DNA of 64,000 bases from Dyella jiangningensis. GTDB taxonomy: Bacteria > Pseudomonadota > Gammaproteobacteria > Xanthomonadales > Rhodanobacteraceae. This document shows, piece by piece, positions 42,418 to 50,552 of this stretch. Under the pieces are notes generated by a model. It saw nothing but the letters and a program-made list of their open reading frames with translations, searched no databases and was not told the DNA's origin. How positions within the stretch are numbered: position 1 is the first letter of the stretch; every line of letters starts with the position of its first letter. Location of the stretch: assembly GCF_003264855.1 (NCBI RefSeq), contig NZ_NFZS01000001.1, positions 1,922,001 to 1,986,000 of the forward strand, given 5' to 3'. The translations under genes and the position numbers were made by a program.

Positions 42418-43962
42418 ATGAGTGGAGAACTCAGGCCCATGACGAGCCTCGTGCCGTCATTGTTGAACGAGGCGCGTCGCCGCCGCCTGGCGCTTGGCGT
42501 GGGTTTCGCGCTGATCGCCTTGATCGCCCTGGCCGTGGGTATGGCCTGGCCACGCAAGTACGTCGCTTCGACGACCATCCTTGCGCAGGAAAGCACCATC
42601 ATCACGCCGTTGATGGAAGGTGCGGCCGCGCCGACGGGTAACAAGAACCGGGCGAACATGGCGCGCGATGTCATCTTCAGTCACAAGGTGATGACGAGGA
42701 TTCTTGAAGTGGGCGGCTGGATGGCGACGCGTCCTTCGCCGGTGGAGCAGGACCGCATCATCGAAGGCATCAAGTCGCGCACGCTGGTGCAGATCGCCCG
42801 CGACAACCTGATCACCATCACCTACAACGACAACAATGCGCGTCGCACCTACGAGGTAACGCGCGCGTTCGCCCAGCTCTTCATCAGCGAGAGCCTGTCG
42901 TCCAAGCAGCGCGAGAGCCGCGAAGCCTACGAATTCATCAACAGCCAGGTCGAGGCCTATCGCAAGAAGCTCACCGACGCCGAGGACAAGCTGAAGGTCT
43001 ATCGCGACGCGAATACCGATGCGCGTCCCGGCAGCGAAGCCGATACGGCCGCGCGCATCAGCCAGTTGCGTACGCAGATCGAATCCTCGCGGATGGACCT
43101 GATGGAGCGTCGCTCGCAGGAGGCCTCGCTGGCCGCGCAGCTCAACGGCGAATCCGAAGTGAACACGGTGCAGACCGCCGACGGTGCGTTGCGTGCGCAG
43201 CTGGGCGAGCTGCAGGCGCAGCTGAGCAAGCTGTTGCTGACCTACACCGACTCGTATCCCGATGTGGTGCGGATCCGCCACCAGATGGATGACCTCAAGC
43301 GCCAGCTTGCCGCGGCCGAGCAGCACCAGCATGCCGCGCAGATGGCCGGCACGCCGACCGCGCTGGAAAGCAGCGTGACGTTCAACCCGGCGTACCAGCA
43401 GATCAAGACGCAGCTGGCTACCACGCGTGCCGCCACGGCGGCGGCCGCGGCTCGCATGAGCGCCAGCGAGTCCATGCTTCAGTCGGAATTGCAGCGGAGC
43501 ACGCGCATCGCCAATTCGGAAAACGTCACGGCCGAACTGACGCGCGACTACAACGTCAACCGCGATGTCTACCAGGATCTGCTGAAGCGTCGCGAGAACG
43601 CCCGCGTGTCGATGAACCTCGACGCCGAGCAGCGTGGACTCAACTTCCTGATCCAGAATCCCGCCGTGATGCCGCTCACGCCCTCCGGCTTGCGCTTCAT
43701 GCACTTCGGCCTGGCCGGCATCGCCTTGTCCATCGCCATTCCGCTGGGGCTGCTGATCGCGCTGGTGTGGTTCGACCCGAGGGTGCGTTCGGCCTGGCAG
43801 GTCGAGCACGCCATCGGCGTGCCGGTGCTGGCAACGATCCCGTTCTATCCGACGCCCAGGGATCGCCGGCGCGACCACGTGCGGAACATGATCGTGACGC
43901 TGATCGTGCTTGGCGTGGCGGTCGTCTATCTGGTTGCCGTCTGGCTACGGCTGAAGGGATGA
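42418..43962 (+). CDS. polysaccharide chain-length determinant (Wzz/PCP type)
   Basis: This 514-residue inner-membrane co-polymerase has TM1 at about 27-46, a long periplasmic coiled-coil domain (about 100-400, with heptad-like Leu/Ala/Gln runs), and two C-terminal TM helices (about 425-450 and 485-508). It resembles the XrtA-associated EpsB-like chain-length determinants. A separate cytoplasmic ATPase follows at once (stop overlaps), so the pair forms a split PCP-2 type co-polymerase/kinase. It sits 36 bases after the export protein gene. Confidence 0.88.
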   Translation: MSGELRPMTSLVPSLLNEARRRRLALGVGFALIALIALAVGMAWPRKYVASTTILAQESTIITPLMEGAAAPTGNKNRANMARDVIFSHKVMTRILEVGGWMATRPSPVEQDRIIEGIKSRTLVQIARDNLITITYNDNNARRTYEVTRAFAQLFISESLSSKQRESREAYEFINSQVEAYRKKLTDAEDKLKVYRDANTDARPGSEADTAARISQLRTQIESSRMDLMERRSQEASLAAQLNGESEVNTVQTADGALRAQLGELQAQLSKLLLTYTDSYPDVVRIRHQMDDLKRQLAAAEQHQHAAQMAGTPTALESSVTFNPAYQQIKTQLATTRAATAAAAARMSASESMLQSELQRSTRIANSENVTAELTRDYNVNRDVYQDLLKRRENARVSMNLDAEQRGLNFLIQNPAVMPLTPSGLRFMHFGLAGIALSIAIPLGLLIALVWFDPRVRSAWQVEHAIGVPVLATIPFYPTPRDRRRDHVRNMIVTLIVLGVAVVYLVAVWLRLKG

Positions 43963-44738
43963 CCATGAATATCGAAGACGACAAGATGCCGGGCATCAGT
44001 GAAGTGCTCGAGGCGGCGGCGCACAGCCTGGAAATGCGCAAGTCGTCGAGCCAGTCCATTGCCCGCATGCATGAGCATGGCGGTTCGCTGGCGCCAGTGC
44101 AGCTGGAACAGCGGCGGATGATCCACCGCGAGGAATCCGTGCGCCCGCAGGCGGACGCCTTCCGCGAGATCCGCACGCGCCTGCTCGCGATGGCTGGCCA
44201 GCAGAATTTCGTGACCCTGGTGGTGGCGGTGAGCCCGCGCTCGGGCGGCAGCTTCGTGGCGCGCAATCTCGCGGCGGCGTTCGCCTTCGACGAGGCGAAG
44301 ACGAGCCTGCTGATCGATTGCAACGTGCGCTATCCGAGCCAGCACAAGGCGATGGGCATCGAGGCAACGCGCGGTGGCCTGACCGACCTGATGGATCATC
44401 CGGCGATCGGCGTGGAGTCGATCCTCTATCACACCGGCGTGCCCCACCTGCGGCTGATTCCTGCCGGCAGCGCGCGCGAAAGCGGGAGCGAGTACTTCAC
44501 CTCGTTCCGCATGCGCACGGTGATCGATTCGCTGCGCTCGCGTTATGCGGATCGCTATCTGTTCCTCGACGGTCCCGCCATCAAGGGTGCGCCGGACGCG
44601 CGGATTCTCGCCGACCTCGCCGATTTCGTGGTGGTGGTCGCGGGGTATGGCAAGGACACGCCAGGGGCGATCAACCAGGCTCTCACGCATTTCGAGCCGA
44701 GCAAGCTGGCAGGAGTGGTGTTCAACCAGGTGCAGTAG
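43959..44738 (+). CDS. BY-kinase-like ATPase with degenerate P-loop
   Basis: This 259-residue protein aligns in layout with the cytoplasmic tyrosine-autokinase partners of PCP proteins (EpsG/CpsD/Wzc-C). A PQADAFREIRTRLL helix is followed by VVAVSPRSGGSFVARNLA where the Walker A loop belongs, SLLIDCNVRYPS (Walker A') and YLFLDGPAI (Walker B). The Walker A lysine is missing: GGSF replaces the usual GKS/T. A Tyr-rich C-terminal tail is also absent. It therefore probably binds nucleotide poorly and may act as a structural regulator of chain length. The ATG at 43959 overlaps the upstream stop. Confidence 0.82.
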   Translation: MTMNIEDDKMPGISEVLEAAAHSLEMRKSSSQSIARMHEHGGSLAPVQLEQRRMIHREESVRPQADAFREIRTRLLAMAGQQNFVTLVVAVSPRSGGSFVARNLAAAFAFDEAKTSLLIDCNVRYPSQHKAMGIEATRGGLTDLMDHPAIGVESILYHTGVPHLRLIPAGSARESGSEYFTSFRMRTVIDSLRSRYADRYLFLDGPAIKGAPDARILADLADFVVVVAGYGKDTPGAINQALTHFEPSKLAGVVFNQVQ

Positions 44739-44804
44739 GCGAGTAGGGAAGGCGCGTCGGGCCACGGCCCGGCGTCATTGGGGACCAGGGTCAGAGGACG
44801 GTAC

Positions 44805-46148
44805 ATGCCGGCTTTCAACAAGCTCGCCCGCGCCACCATGCTCGCATTCGTCGCGATGCCCGGCATGTCCTTTGCGGGGACGTTCGGTTACGCCTTGTTC
44901 GGCAGCATCGAACACAGCGACAACATCGCGCTGACCACCAGCAACCCGGCCAGCACGAACATCATCACCCCCGGGGTGAACTTCGCGTACCAGGAGCTGG
45001 GTTCCAGCTTCCAGGCCAACGTGGTGGGCACGCTGGAGTACCTCGACTACACCAACAGCCAGTACGACAGCCAGACGCGCACGACGCTCACCGGTCAGGC
45101 CAACTGGTCGATCATGCCGCAGCGCCTGGATTTCACCATCGAAGACGACGCGGGCATCCAGCCGGTGGATACGCTGGCAAGCAACGCGCCGAACAACCAG
45201 CAGCAGACCAATGTACTGGCGCTGGGACCGGTGCTGCACTTCACCTTCAACGAAGCAACGCGCGGCCAGGCGGAGGTGAAGTACTTCAACAGCTACGCCT
45301 CCAAGGTCGACGACTTCGATTCGTCCCGCGGGCTGGGCGCGTTCCGTGTGATTCGCGACGTGAGCCCGACCACGCAGGTATCGCTGAATGCGGAATCGCA
45401 GCGGGTGGATTTCAGGAACAACACCGGCGGGCCGGACTACACGCGCAACTCGCTGTACGGCCACTACGTGCGCACGCTGCGCGACTTCGACGTGGATGCG
45501 TTGCTGGGCTGGACCTACATCGACTTCAACAACGCGCCGAGTGCATCCAAGCCCATGGCGCGCGTGACGCTGGGCTGGCGGCCGAATATCGACAACAGCT
45601 TCAGCGTGATGGGCGTCTACGAGTATTCGGATGCCGCGCAGGACATGCTGCTGCAGCCCGGCCAGAAGATCGTGGACAGCATGACCAACGTGCCGGCCAA
45701 CCCGCTGGACCTGATCAACGACCCGACGCGCGGCATCAACACCGGATCGATGGTGGTCGACGCACAGGTCTACCTGGACCAGAGCGTGCAGGCGACCTAC
45801 AGCTACCACACCGACCGGATCACGCTCACCGTCGCGCCGCTCTATCGCAAGCTGTCCTATCTCAACGACCCGACCTTCAACCAGACCGAGCGCAACGGCG
45901 CCTTCAGCCTGGACTACAAGCTGAGGCCGACGCTGCTGCTGTCGACGTTCCTCAATGTCGACCATACCGAATACCACAGCATCGACCGCACCGATAAGGA
46001 CTATCGCTTCGGCGCCGCATTGAGCCATCAGCTCACCGACAAGTGGAGCTGGCGCGTGTCCTATACGCGGCAGCTGCGCAACAGCACGGTGGCCGGCCAG
46101 AGTTACCACGAGAACGAATACATGCTGTCCGTGGTGTACCACCGATGA
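44805..46148 (+). CDS. outer-membrane beta-barrel protein, EPS-associated
   Basis: This 447-residue protein has a signal peptide cleaved near MSFA-GTFGYA. The rest consists of alternating amphipathic strands rich in Tyr, Phe, Asp and Asn, ending in an aromatic residue plus charged tail (MLSVVYHR), the C-terminal pattern of outer-membrane barrels. It looks like the TIGR03016-type PEP-CTERM-system-associated outer-membrane proteins, which are found next to OPX genes. A GAGG precedes the ATG at 44805. Likely the outer-membrane exit pore for the polymer. The stop overlaps the next gene. Confidence 0.75.
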   Translation: MPAFNKLARATMLAFVAMPGMSFAGTFGYALFGSIEHSDNIALTTSNPASTNIITPGVNFAYQELGSSFQANVVGTLEYLDYTNSQYDSQTRTTLTGQANWSIMPQRLDFTIEDDAGIQPVDTLASNAPNNQQQTNVLALGPVLHFTFNEATRGQAEVKYFNSYASKVDDFDSSRGLGAFRVIRDVSPTTQVSLNAESQRVDFRNNTGGPDYTRNSLYGHYVRTLRDFDVDALLGWTYIDFNNAPSASKPMARVTLGWRPNIDNSFSVMGVYEYSDAAQDMLLQPGQKIVDSMTNVPANPLDLINDPTRGINTGSMVVDAQVYLDQSVQATYSYHTDRITLTVAPLYRKLSYLNDPTFNQTERNGAFSLDYKLRPTLLLSTFLNVDHTEYHSIDRTDKDYRFGAALSHQLTDKWSWRVSYTRQLRNSTVAGQSYHENEYMLSVVYHR

Positions 46149-46918
46149 AAGCGCGGATCGAAGCCGACCTGCCGTTCTATTTCGGCCCGGGAAGGGAGCT
46201 GTTCGGCTTCTATCATCCCGCGCCTGCCCTGGGCGGCACGGCAGTGCTGCTGTGTCCGCCGCTGGGCGCGGAACAGATCCGCTGCCATCGCCTGTACCGG
46301 CAGCTCGCCAATGGCCTGGCGGAGAGCGGGTTTCCGGTGCTTCGCTTCGACTACTACGGCACGGGCGATTCCGCCGGCGGCAGCCGCGAGGTCGACTGGA
46401 CGCGCTGCGTCGCGGACGTCGCGACGGCGGCCACCGAACTGCGTGCGCGCAGCGGTGCGCAGCGGCTGCTGGCATTCGGCGCGCGCCTGGGCGCCAACGC
46501 CGCCCTGCTCGCAACGGAAGCCGTGCTTGCCGGCGTGATCGCCTGGGATGCCATCGTCGATGGCGCGGCGTTGATCCGTGAACTCGACCGCATGCAGGAC
46601 GCGCTGAAAGTCGATCTCAACCGTTTCGACCAGGCTCGTCCGGATCTGGACGTCCGTATGCAATGGCAGGGCTTTGAAACCACCGAGCGCCTGCGCGAGC
46701 AGCTCGGGCGCGTGGGCCTACCGGCGCCCGGATCGCGGATCGCCTGGCTGCTGTCCCTGGAATCCGACGAGGGCGGCCGGCAGGCGACATGGCAGGGGAG
46801 ATCCGTCGAATCGATCGAGGTCACGCCGCACTGGAACGACATCGATCGCCTGGAAATGGCGATCCTGTCGCATCCGTTGATCGACGCCGTGAAACGGCGC
46901 GTGCAGGAGATGGCGTGA
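46145..46918 (+). CDS. alpha/beta-hydrolase-fold protein (exosortase A-associated hydrolase-like) without nucleophile Ser
   Basis: This 257-residue protein has the serine-aminopeptidase S33-like fold: GGTAVLLCPPLGAEQIRCHRLYRQLANGL, and then the strand PVLRFDYYGTGDSAG. At the nucleophile elbow the expected GxSxG reads GARLG, with Arg at the Ser position, as in the 'hydrolase 2' group linked to exosortase A. No obvious catalytic His is seen near the C-terminus. It may bind rather than cleave an acyl-linked substrate. It overlaps the preceding barrel gene and the following hydrolase gene. Confidence 0.8.
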   Translation: MKARIEADLPFYFGPGRELFGFYHPAPALGGTAVLLCPPLGAEQIRCHRLYRQLANGLAESGFPVLRFDYYGTGDSAGGSREVDWTRCVADVATAATELRARSGAQRLLAFGARLGANAALLATEAVLAGVIAWDAIVDGAALIRELDRMQDALKVDLNRFDQARPDLDVRMQWQGFETTERLREQLGRVGLPAPGSRIAWLLSLESDEGGRQATWQGRSVESIEVTPHWNDIDRLEMAILSHPLIDAVKRRVQEMA

Positions 46919-47736
46919 TGCACGAGCAGGCCTTCCGCTTCGGCAGCGCTCGCCACCTCGTCGGCATCATGGGCCTGCCGCCGGTGATCGACCATGGCGT
47001 GGGCGTGATCCTGCTCAACGCGGGCATGGTCTATCGCATCGGCCCGTTCCGCCTTCATGTGGACCTGGCACGGCGGCTCAATGCATTGGGCTACCCGACG
47101 CTGCGCTTCGACCAGTCGACCATCGGCGACAGCGGCGCCGGTGGAAAGCTGCTCGCGCGGCCCGAACAGGTGGTGGCGGATGTCGGCGAAGCGATGGATC
47201 TGCTGCACCAGCAGACAGGTTGCCGGCGGTTCGTGCTCTTTGGTCTTTGCTCGGGCGCGCAGAATGCCCACTCGGTAGCGCATGCCGACCCGCGCGTGGT
47301 GGGCGCGTTCTTCCTCGATGGCTATGGCCATCGCACGCTGGGCCAGCGGTTGCGTCATTACCTGCCGCGCCTGGTGAAAGCGTCGGTGTGGAAGCAGTGG
47401 CTTACGCGCAAGCGCGCGGCATCCGGCCCACGACCACCAGAGCCCGCCTTCGTCGTCGAACCCTTGCCGGGCAAGGTCGTGGGCAGCCAGCTCGCCGACA
47501 TGCTCGGGCGAGGGCTCAAGCTCGACTTCGTCTACAGCGGTGGCGTCTCCCGCTACTTCAACCACGTCCGCCAGTTCCGCGAATGCTTCGGCCGCCTGGC
47601 CGACCACGCCGGCGTCAGCGTCAGCTATTTCCAGGAAACCGATCACACCTACGTACTCAGTGGCGACCGCCAGCGACTGCTCGACCATGTCGCGCAATGG
47701 ATGACGCGCCACTTTCCCGCCACTCGACCAGGGTAG
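46918..47736 (+). CDS. alpha/beta-hydrolase-fold protein with Cys at the nucleophile elbow
   Basis: This 272-residue protein is a second S33-like fold with GVILLNAGMVYRIGPFRLHVDLARRL and LRFDQSTIGDSG. The nucleophile elbow is GLCSG, so the expected serine is a cysteine. A catalytic-type His appears in ETDHTYVLSGDRQ near the C-terminus, so this copy could be an active thiol esterase or acyltransferase. It matches the exosortase A-associated 'hydrolase 1' group in context. TGATG overlap with the previous gene. Confidence 0.8.
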   Translation: MHEQAFRFGSARHLVGIMGLPPVIDHGVGVILLNAGMVYRIGPFRLHVDLARRLNALGYPTLRFDQSTIGDSGAGGKLLARPEQVVADVGEAMDLLHQQTGCRRFVLFGLCSGAQNAHSVAHADPRVVGAFFLDGYGHRTLGQRLRHYLPRLVKASVWKQWLTRKRAASGPRPPEPAFVVEPLPGKVVGSQLADMLGRGLKLDFVYSGGVSRYFNHVRQFRECFGRLADHAGVSVSYFQETDHTYVLSGDRQRLLDHVAQWMTRHFPATRPG

Positions 47737-47741
47737 TGCTT

Positions 47742-48746
47742 ATGCGCAAGGTACTCGTCACCGGCGGCGCCGGTTACATAGGGAGTCATGTCGTGCAGCA
47801 GTTGGTGGCACGCGGCGAGTCGGTGGTGGTGATCGACAACCTCAGCACGGGCTTTCGCGAAGCCGTGCAGGATGCCGAGCTGGTAGTGGGCAATGTCGGC
47901 GACACGAGCCTGGTGTCGTCGGTGCTGCGCGGCTGCGGCATCGATGCGGTGATGCACTTCGCCGCGCATACCGTGGTGCCGGAGTCGGTCAGCGATCCGC
48001 TCAAGTATTACGGCAACAACACCTGCAACACGCGCAACCTCCTGGCTGCCTGCGCCGAGGCGGGCGTGGACAAATTCATCTTCTCTTCCACCGCCGCGGT
48101 CTATGGCCTGACCGAGCAGGGCGTGGCGGATGAGAACACGCCCACGCATCCGGTCAACCCGTACGGCACCTCCAAGCTGATGTCGGAGACCATGCTTACC
48201 GACTATTGCGCGACCGGTCGCATGCGGCACGTGATCCTGCGCTACTTCAACGTGGCGGGTTGCGATCCCAAGGGCCGTATCGGGCACTCCGCGCCTACCG
48301 CGACCTTGCTGATCAAGGCGGCCTGCGAGCACGCCGTCGGCAAGCGCGATTCCCTGGCCATCTACGGCACCGACTACGACACGCCCGACGGCACCGGCAT
48401 CCGCGATTACATCCATGTCGACGACCTGGCTGCGGCGCACCTGCGCGCGCTGGACCACCTGCGTTCGGGCGGTTCGTCGCTCACGCTCAACTGCGGCTAC
48501 GGCCATGGTTACAGCGTGCGCGAAGTATTGGATTCGGTGGCGCGTGTCGGCGGGCAGCCGCTGAACATCGTCGAGCTTCCGCGCCGCGAGGGCGACCTGG
48601 CGAAGCTGATTGCATGCAGTGACCGGCTCAAGCAGGTGCTCGACTGGCAACCCCAGTACGACGACCTCGATTTCATCGTGCGCACGGCACTGGTGTGGGA
48701 ACGCAAGCTCGTGAACAAGCGCATGCCGCTTTCGTCGGTGGCGTGA
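47742..48746 (+). CDS. galE: UDP-glucose 4-epimerase
   Basis: This 334-residue extended SDR makes UDP-galactose for the polysaccharide. The NAD motif VTGGAGYIGSH is at residues 5-15, STAAVYG carries the catalytic Ser/Thr, and YGTSK is the YxxxK. GIRDYIHVDDLA and GYGHGYSVREV are typical of GalE. It starts 5 bases after the hydrolase gene and overlaps the next gene. Confidence 0.93.
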   Translation: MRKVLVTGGAGYIGSHVVQQLVARGESVVVIDNLSTGFREAVQDAELVVGNVGDTSLVSSVLRGCGIDAVMHFAAHTVVPESVSDPLKYYGNNTCNTRNLLAACAEAGVDKFIFSSTAAVYGLTEQGVADENTPTHPVNPYGTSKLMSETMLTDYCATGRMRHVILRYFNVAGCDPKGRIGHSAPTATLLIKAACEHAVGKRDSLAIYGTDYDTPDGTGIRDYIHVDDLAAAHLRALDHLRSGGSSLTLNCGYGHGYSVREVLDSVARVGGQPLNIVELPRREGDLAKLIACSDRLKQVLDWQPQYDDLDFIVRTALVWERKLVNKRMPLSSVA

Positions 48747-50506
48747 TGGGCAAGGCACGGCCACGCGCGTTTGCTGCCGGGTTCGTCCCGGGCCGGTGGC
48801 GTCGCCCGTGCCGAAGCCTGCTGGTGCTGCTTGCCTTGCTGTGCCTGGCCACCCATGCCATGGCCCTGCCGCATCGCCCGCACGCGGCGACAGCCGCAGC
48901 AAAACCGGCGAAGCATGCCGCGCCATCTGCGCCCGCCGACACCACGCCGGAGCAGCGCATCGTCGTCCACCGCAACGTGGGCAATGGCGTGGAGGTGCGT
49001 GTCTCGGTGGGCATTCCGTTCCCGCCTGGCATGCTGCGCGACGCCGGCCTCGTGCGCATCCTCGACGCCAAGGGGGAAGAAGTGCCGTCGCATGTGCAGG
49101 CGACCTTGCGCTGGTATGCCAGGGACCACAGCATCCGCGCGGTACGCGCGCAGTTCCACGCGCCGTTGCAGGACAACGAGGCCACCTATTATTTCGCCGT
49201 GGGCAAGCCGCGCACGCGCGAGGCCGATGGATGGCCATACGTGGACGAGCGGGTTGCCGATGCGCAGGGCGTCAAGGTCGCTGCGGCGCTCGCCACGCTG
49301 GAACCGTCGTGGTTGTGTGAGTCGCTCATTGCGGGGCCTCAGGTGCCTGCCTCGCAGGACGAAGCCTATGCACGCTACGTGTCGACCCAGTTCGACTGGG
49401 CGCGCAAACTGCCGGCGGACGACCACACCGCCTGGTTGTTCGACCGGCCGTCCACGCTGTTCAAGGCCTATGTGCGCACCGGTCGCTTCGATTACCTGCA
49501 GGCGGCCGACCAGAGCTATCACTTCTACATGCGCTACATGAAGCGCGAAGGGCTGCCCATCAGCCCCTTCTGCGCGGGCGGGTGGACGTACGGCAAGGAG
49601 CCGTGCGACGTGAAGTACGTCTACATCGAGCCCAGCCTGCTTGCGCTGGCGTTGACAGGCGACGACAGCGAATACGATGCGGCCCTCGTCGACAAGATGG
49701 TGACGCTGTGGCAGCACGGCGGCTGGTCGGGCACGCCCGGCCCCTATACGAGCCCGGGCGAACGTTTCACCGAACGCCTGGCGGGTCTTGGCCTGCTCGC
49801 TACCGTCAACGCGTACGAGCTGACCGGCGACCTGCGTTATCTGCGCTACACGCGCGAACGCGTGGACTGGCTGTATGACCACCAGCGCGCGAACCCGGAC
49901 AAGCTCGGCGACGACGGTTCGTGGCGCAACAGCTGGAACCTGCACGAGGACGATTCCTGGCAGCCCGAGAAGGACGTGCGCGGTTCGTCTCCCTGGATGA
50001 GCGAGAACATCATCGACGGCCTGTGGCACACCTGGCTGGTCACCGGCGATCCGCGCATCCCCACCATGATCATCGCCTTCGGCCGTTACATGGAGCGCTA
50101 CGGATGGATCGACGTGAAGGCGATCAAGTCCGGCCGCGACTGGCGCAATCCCTGCTCGGGTCCGCAAGGCCAGATCGCCTGGTACTGGTCTTCCTCACGG
50201 GCCAGCTTCGCCAGGCTCGCCGACATCGAAGACTCGGACGGCTGGTACAGCGATGCACACAACGTGGAATTGGTGATGCCGGTGGCCGCGGCCTACTACT
50301 TCGAAACGGACCCTGCGCAAAGCGAGGCGCTGAAACAGCGGCTCGATGCGCTGAAGTCGTCCTACAGCACCGAGTGCGCCGAGGTGAGCGGCACGACGCG
50401 TCGTTTCAACTGGAACAACCGGGGCGCCGGCGTGGCGATGTGGTTCCTGCAGCAGCCGGCGGGCAGTGGCGCGACGTCATCGATGGCCGGGCATGCCATG
50501 CCATGA
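48746..50506 (+). CDS. secreted protein with PcRGLX/YetA-like N-terminal domain (possible glycan lyase)
   Basis: This 586-residue protein begins with a long positively charged signal region (hydrophobic SLLVLLALLCLATHAMA, then a linker rich in Ala and Pro). The segment VHRNVGNGVEVRVSVGIPFPPGML to SIRAVRAQF resembles the RIFT-barrel start of exo-rhamnogalacturonan lyases (PcRGLX/YetA). The rest is largely helical with aromatic patches, consistent with an (alpha/alpha) toroid (WTYGKEPCDVKYVYIEPSLLALALTGDDSEYD). It may trim or degrade the exopolysaccharide in the periplasm. No catalytic residues can be named. Overlaps galE by one base. Confidence 0.65.
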   Translation: MGKARPRAFAAGFVPGRWRRPCRSLLVLLALLCLATHAMALPHRPHAATAAAKPAKHAAPSAPADTTPEQRIVVHRNVGNGVEVRVSVGIPFPPGMLRDAGLVRILDAKGEEVPSHVQATLRWYARDHSIRAVRAQFHAPLQDNEATYYFAVGKPRTREADGWPYVDERVADAQGVKVAAALATLEPSWLCESLIAGPQVPASQDEAYARYVSTQFDWARKLPADDHTAWLFDRPSTLFKAYVRTGRFDYLQAADQSYHFYMRYMKREGLPISPFCAGGWTYGKEPCDVKYVYIEPSLLALALTGDDSEYDAALVDKMVTLWQHGGWSGTPGPYTSPGERFTERLAGLGLLATVNAYELTGDLRYLRYTRERVDWLYDHQRANPDKLGDDGSWRNSWNLHEDDSWQPEKDVRGSSPWMSENIIDGLWHTWLVTGDPRIPTMIIAFGRYMERYGWIDVKAIKSGRDWRNPCSGPQGQIAWYWSSSRASFARLADIEDSDGWYSDAHNVELVMPVAAAYYFETDPAQSEALKQRLDALKSSYSTECAEVSGTTRRFNWNNRGAGVAMWFLQQPAGSGATSSMAGHAMP

Positions 50507-50552
50507 AAGCGAAGGCGCGAGAGGATAACGGGATGATCAGGGGCGGTCGCAC

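Noticed and set aside
46145-46918. Calling the first hydrolase-fold protein an active serine esterase.
   Set aside because: The nucleophile position is Arg (GARLG) and no C-terminal catalytic His was found.
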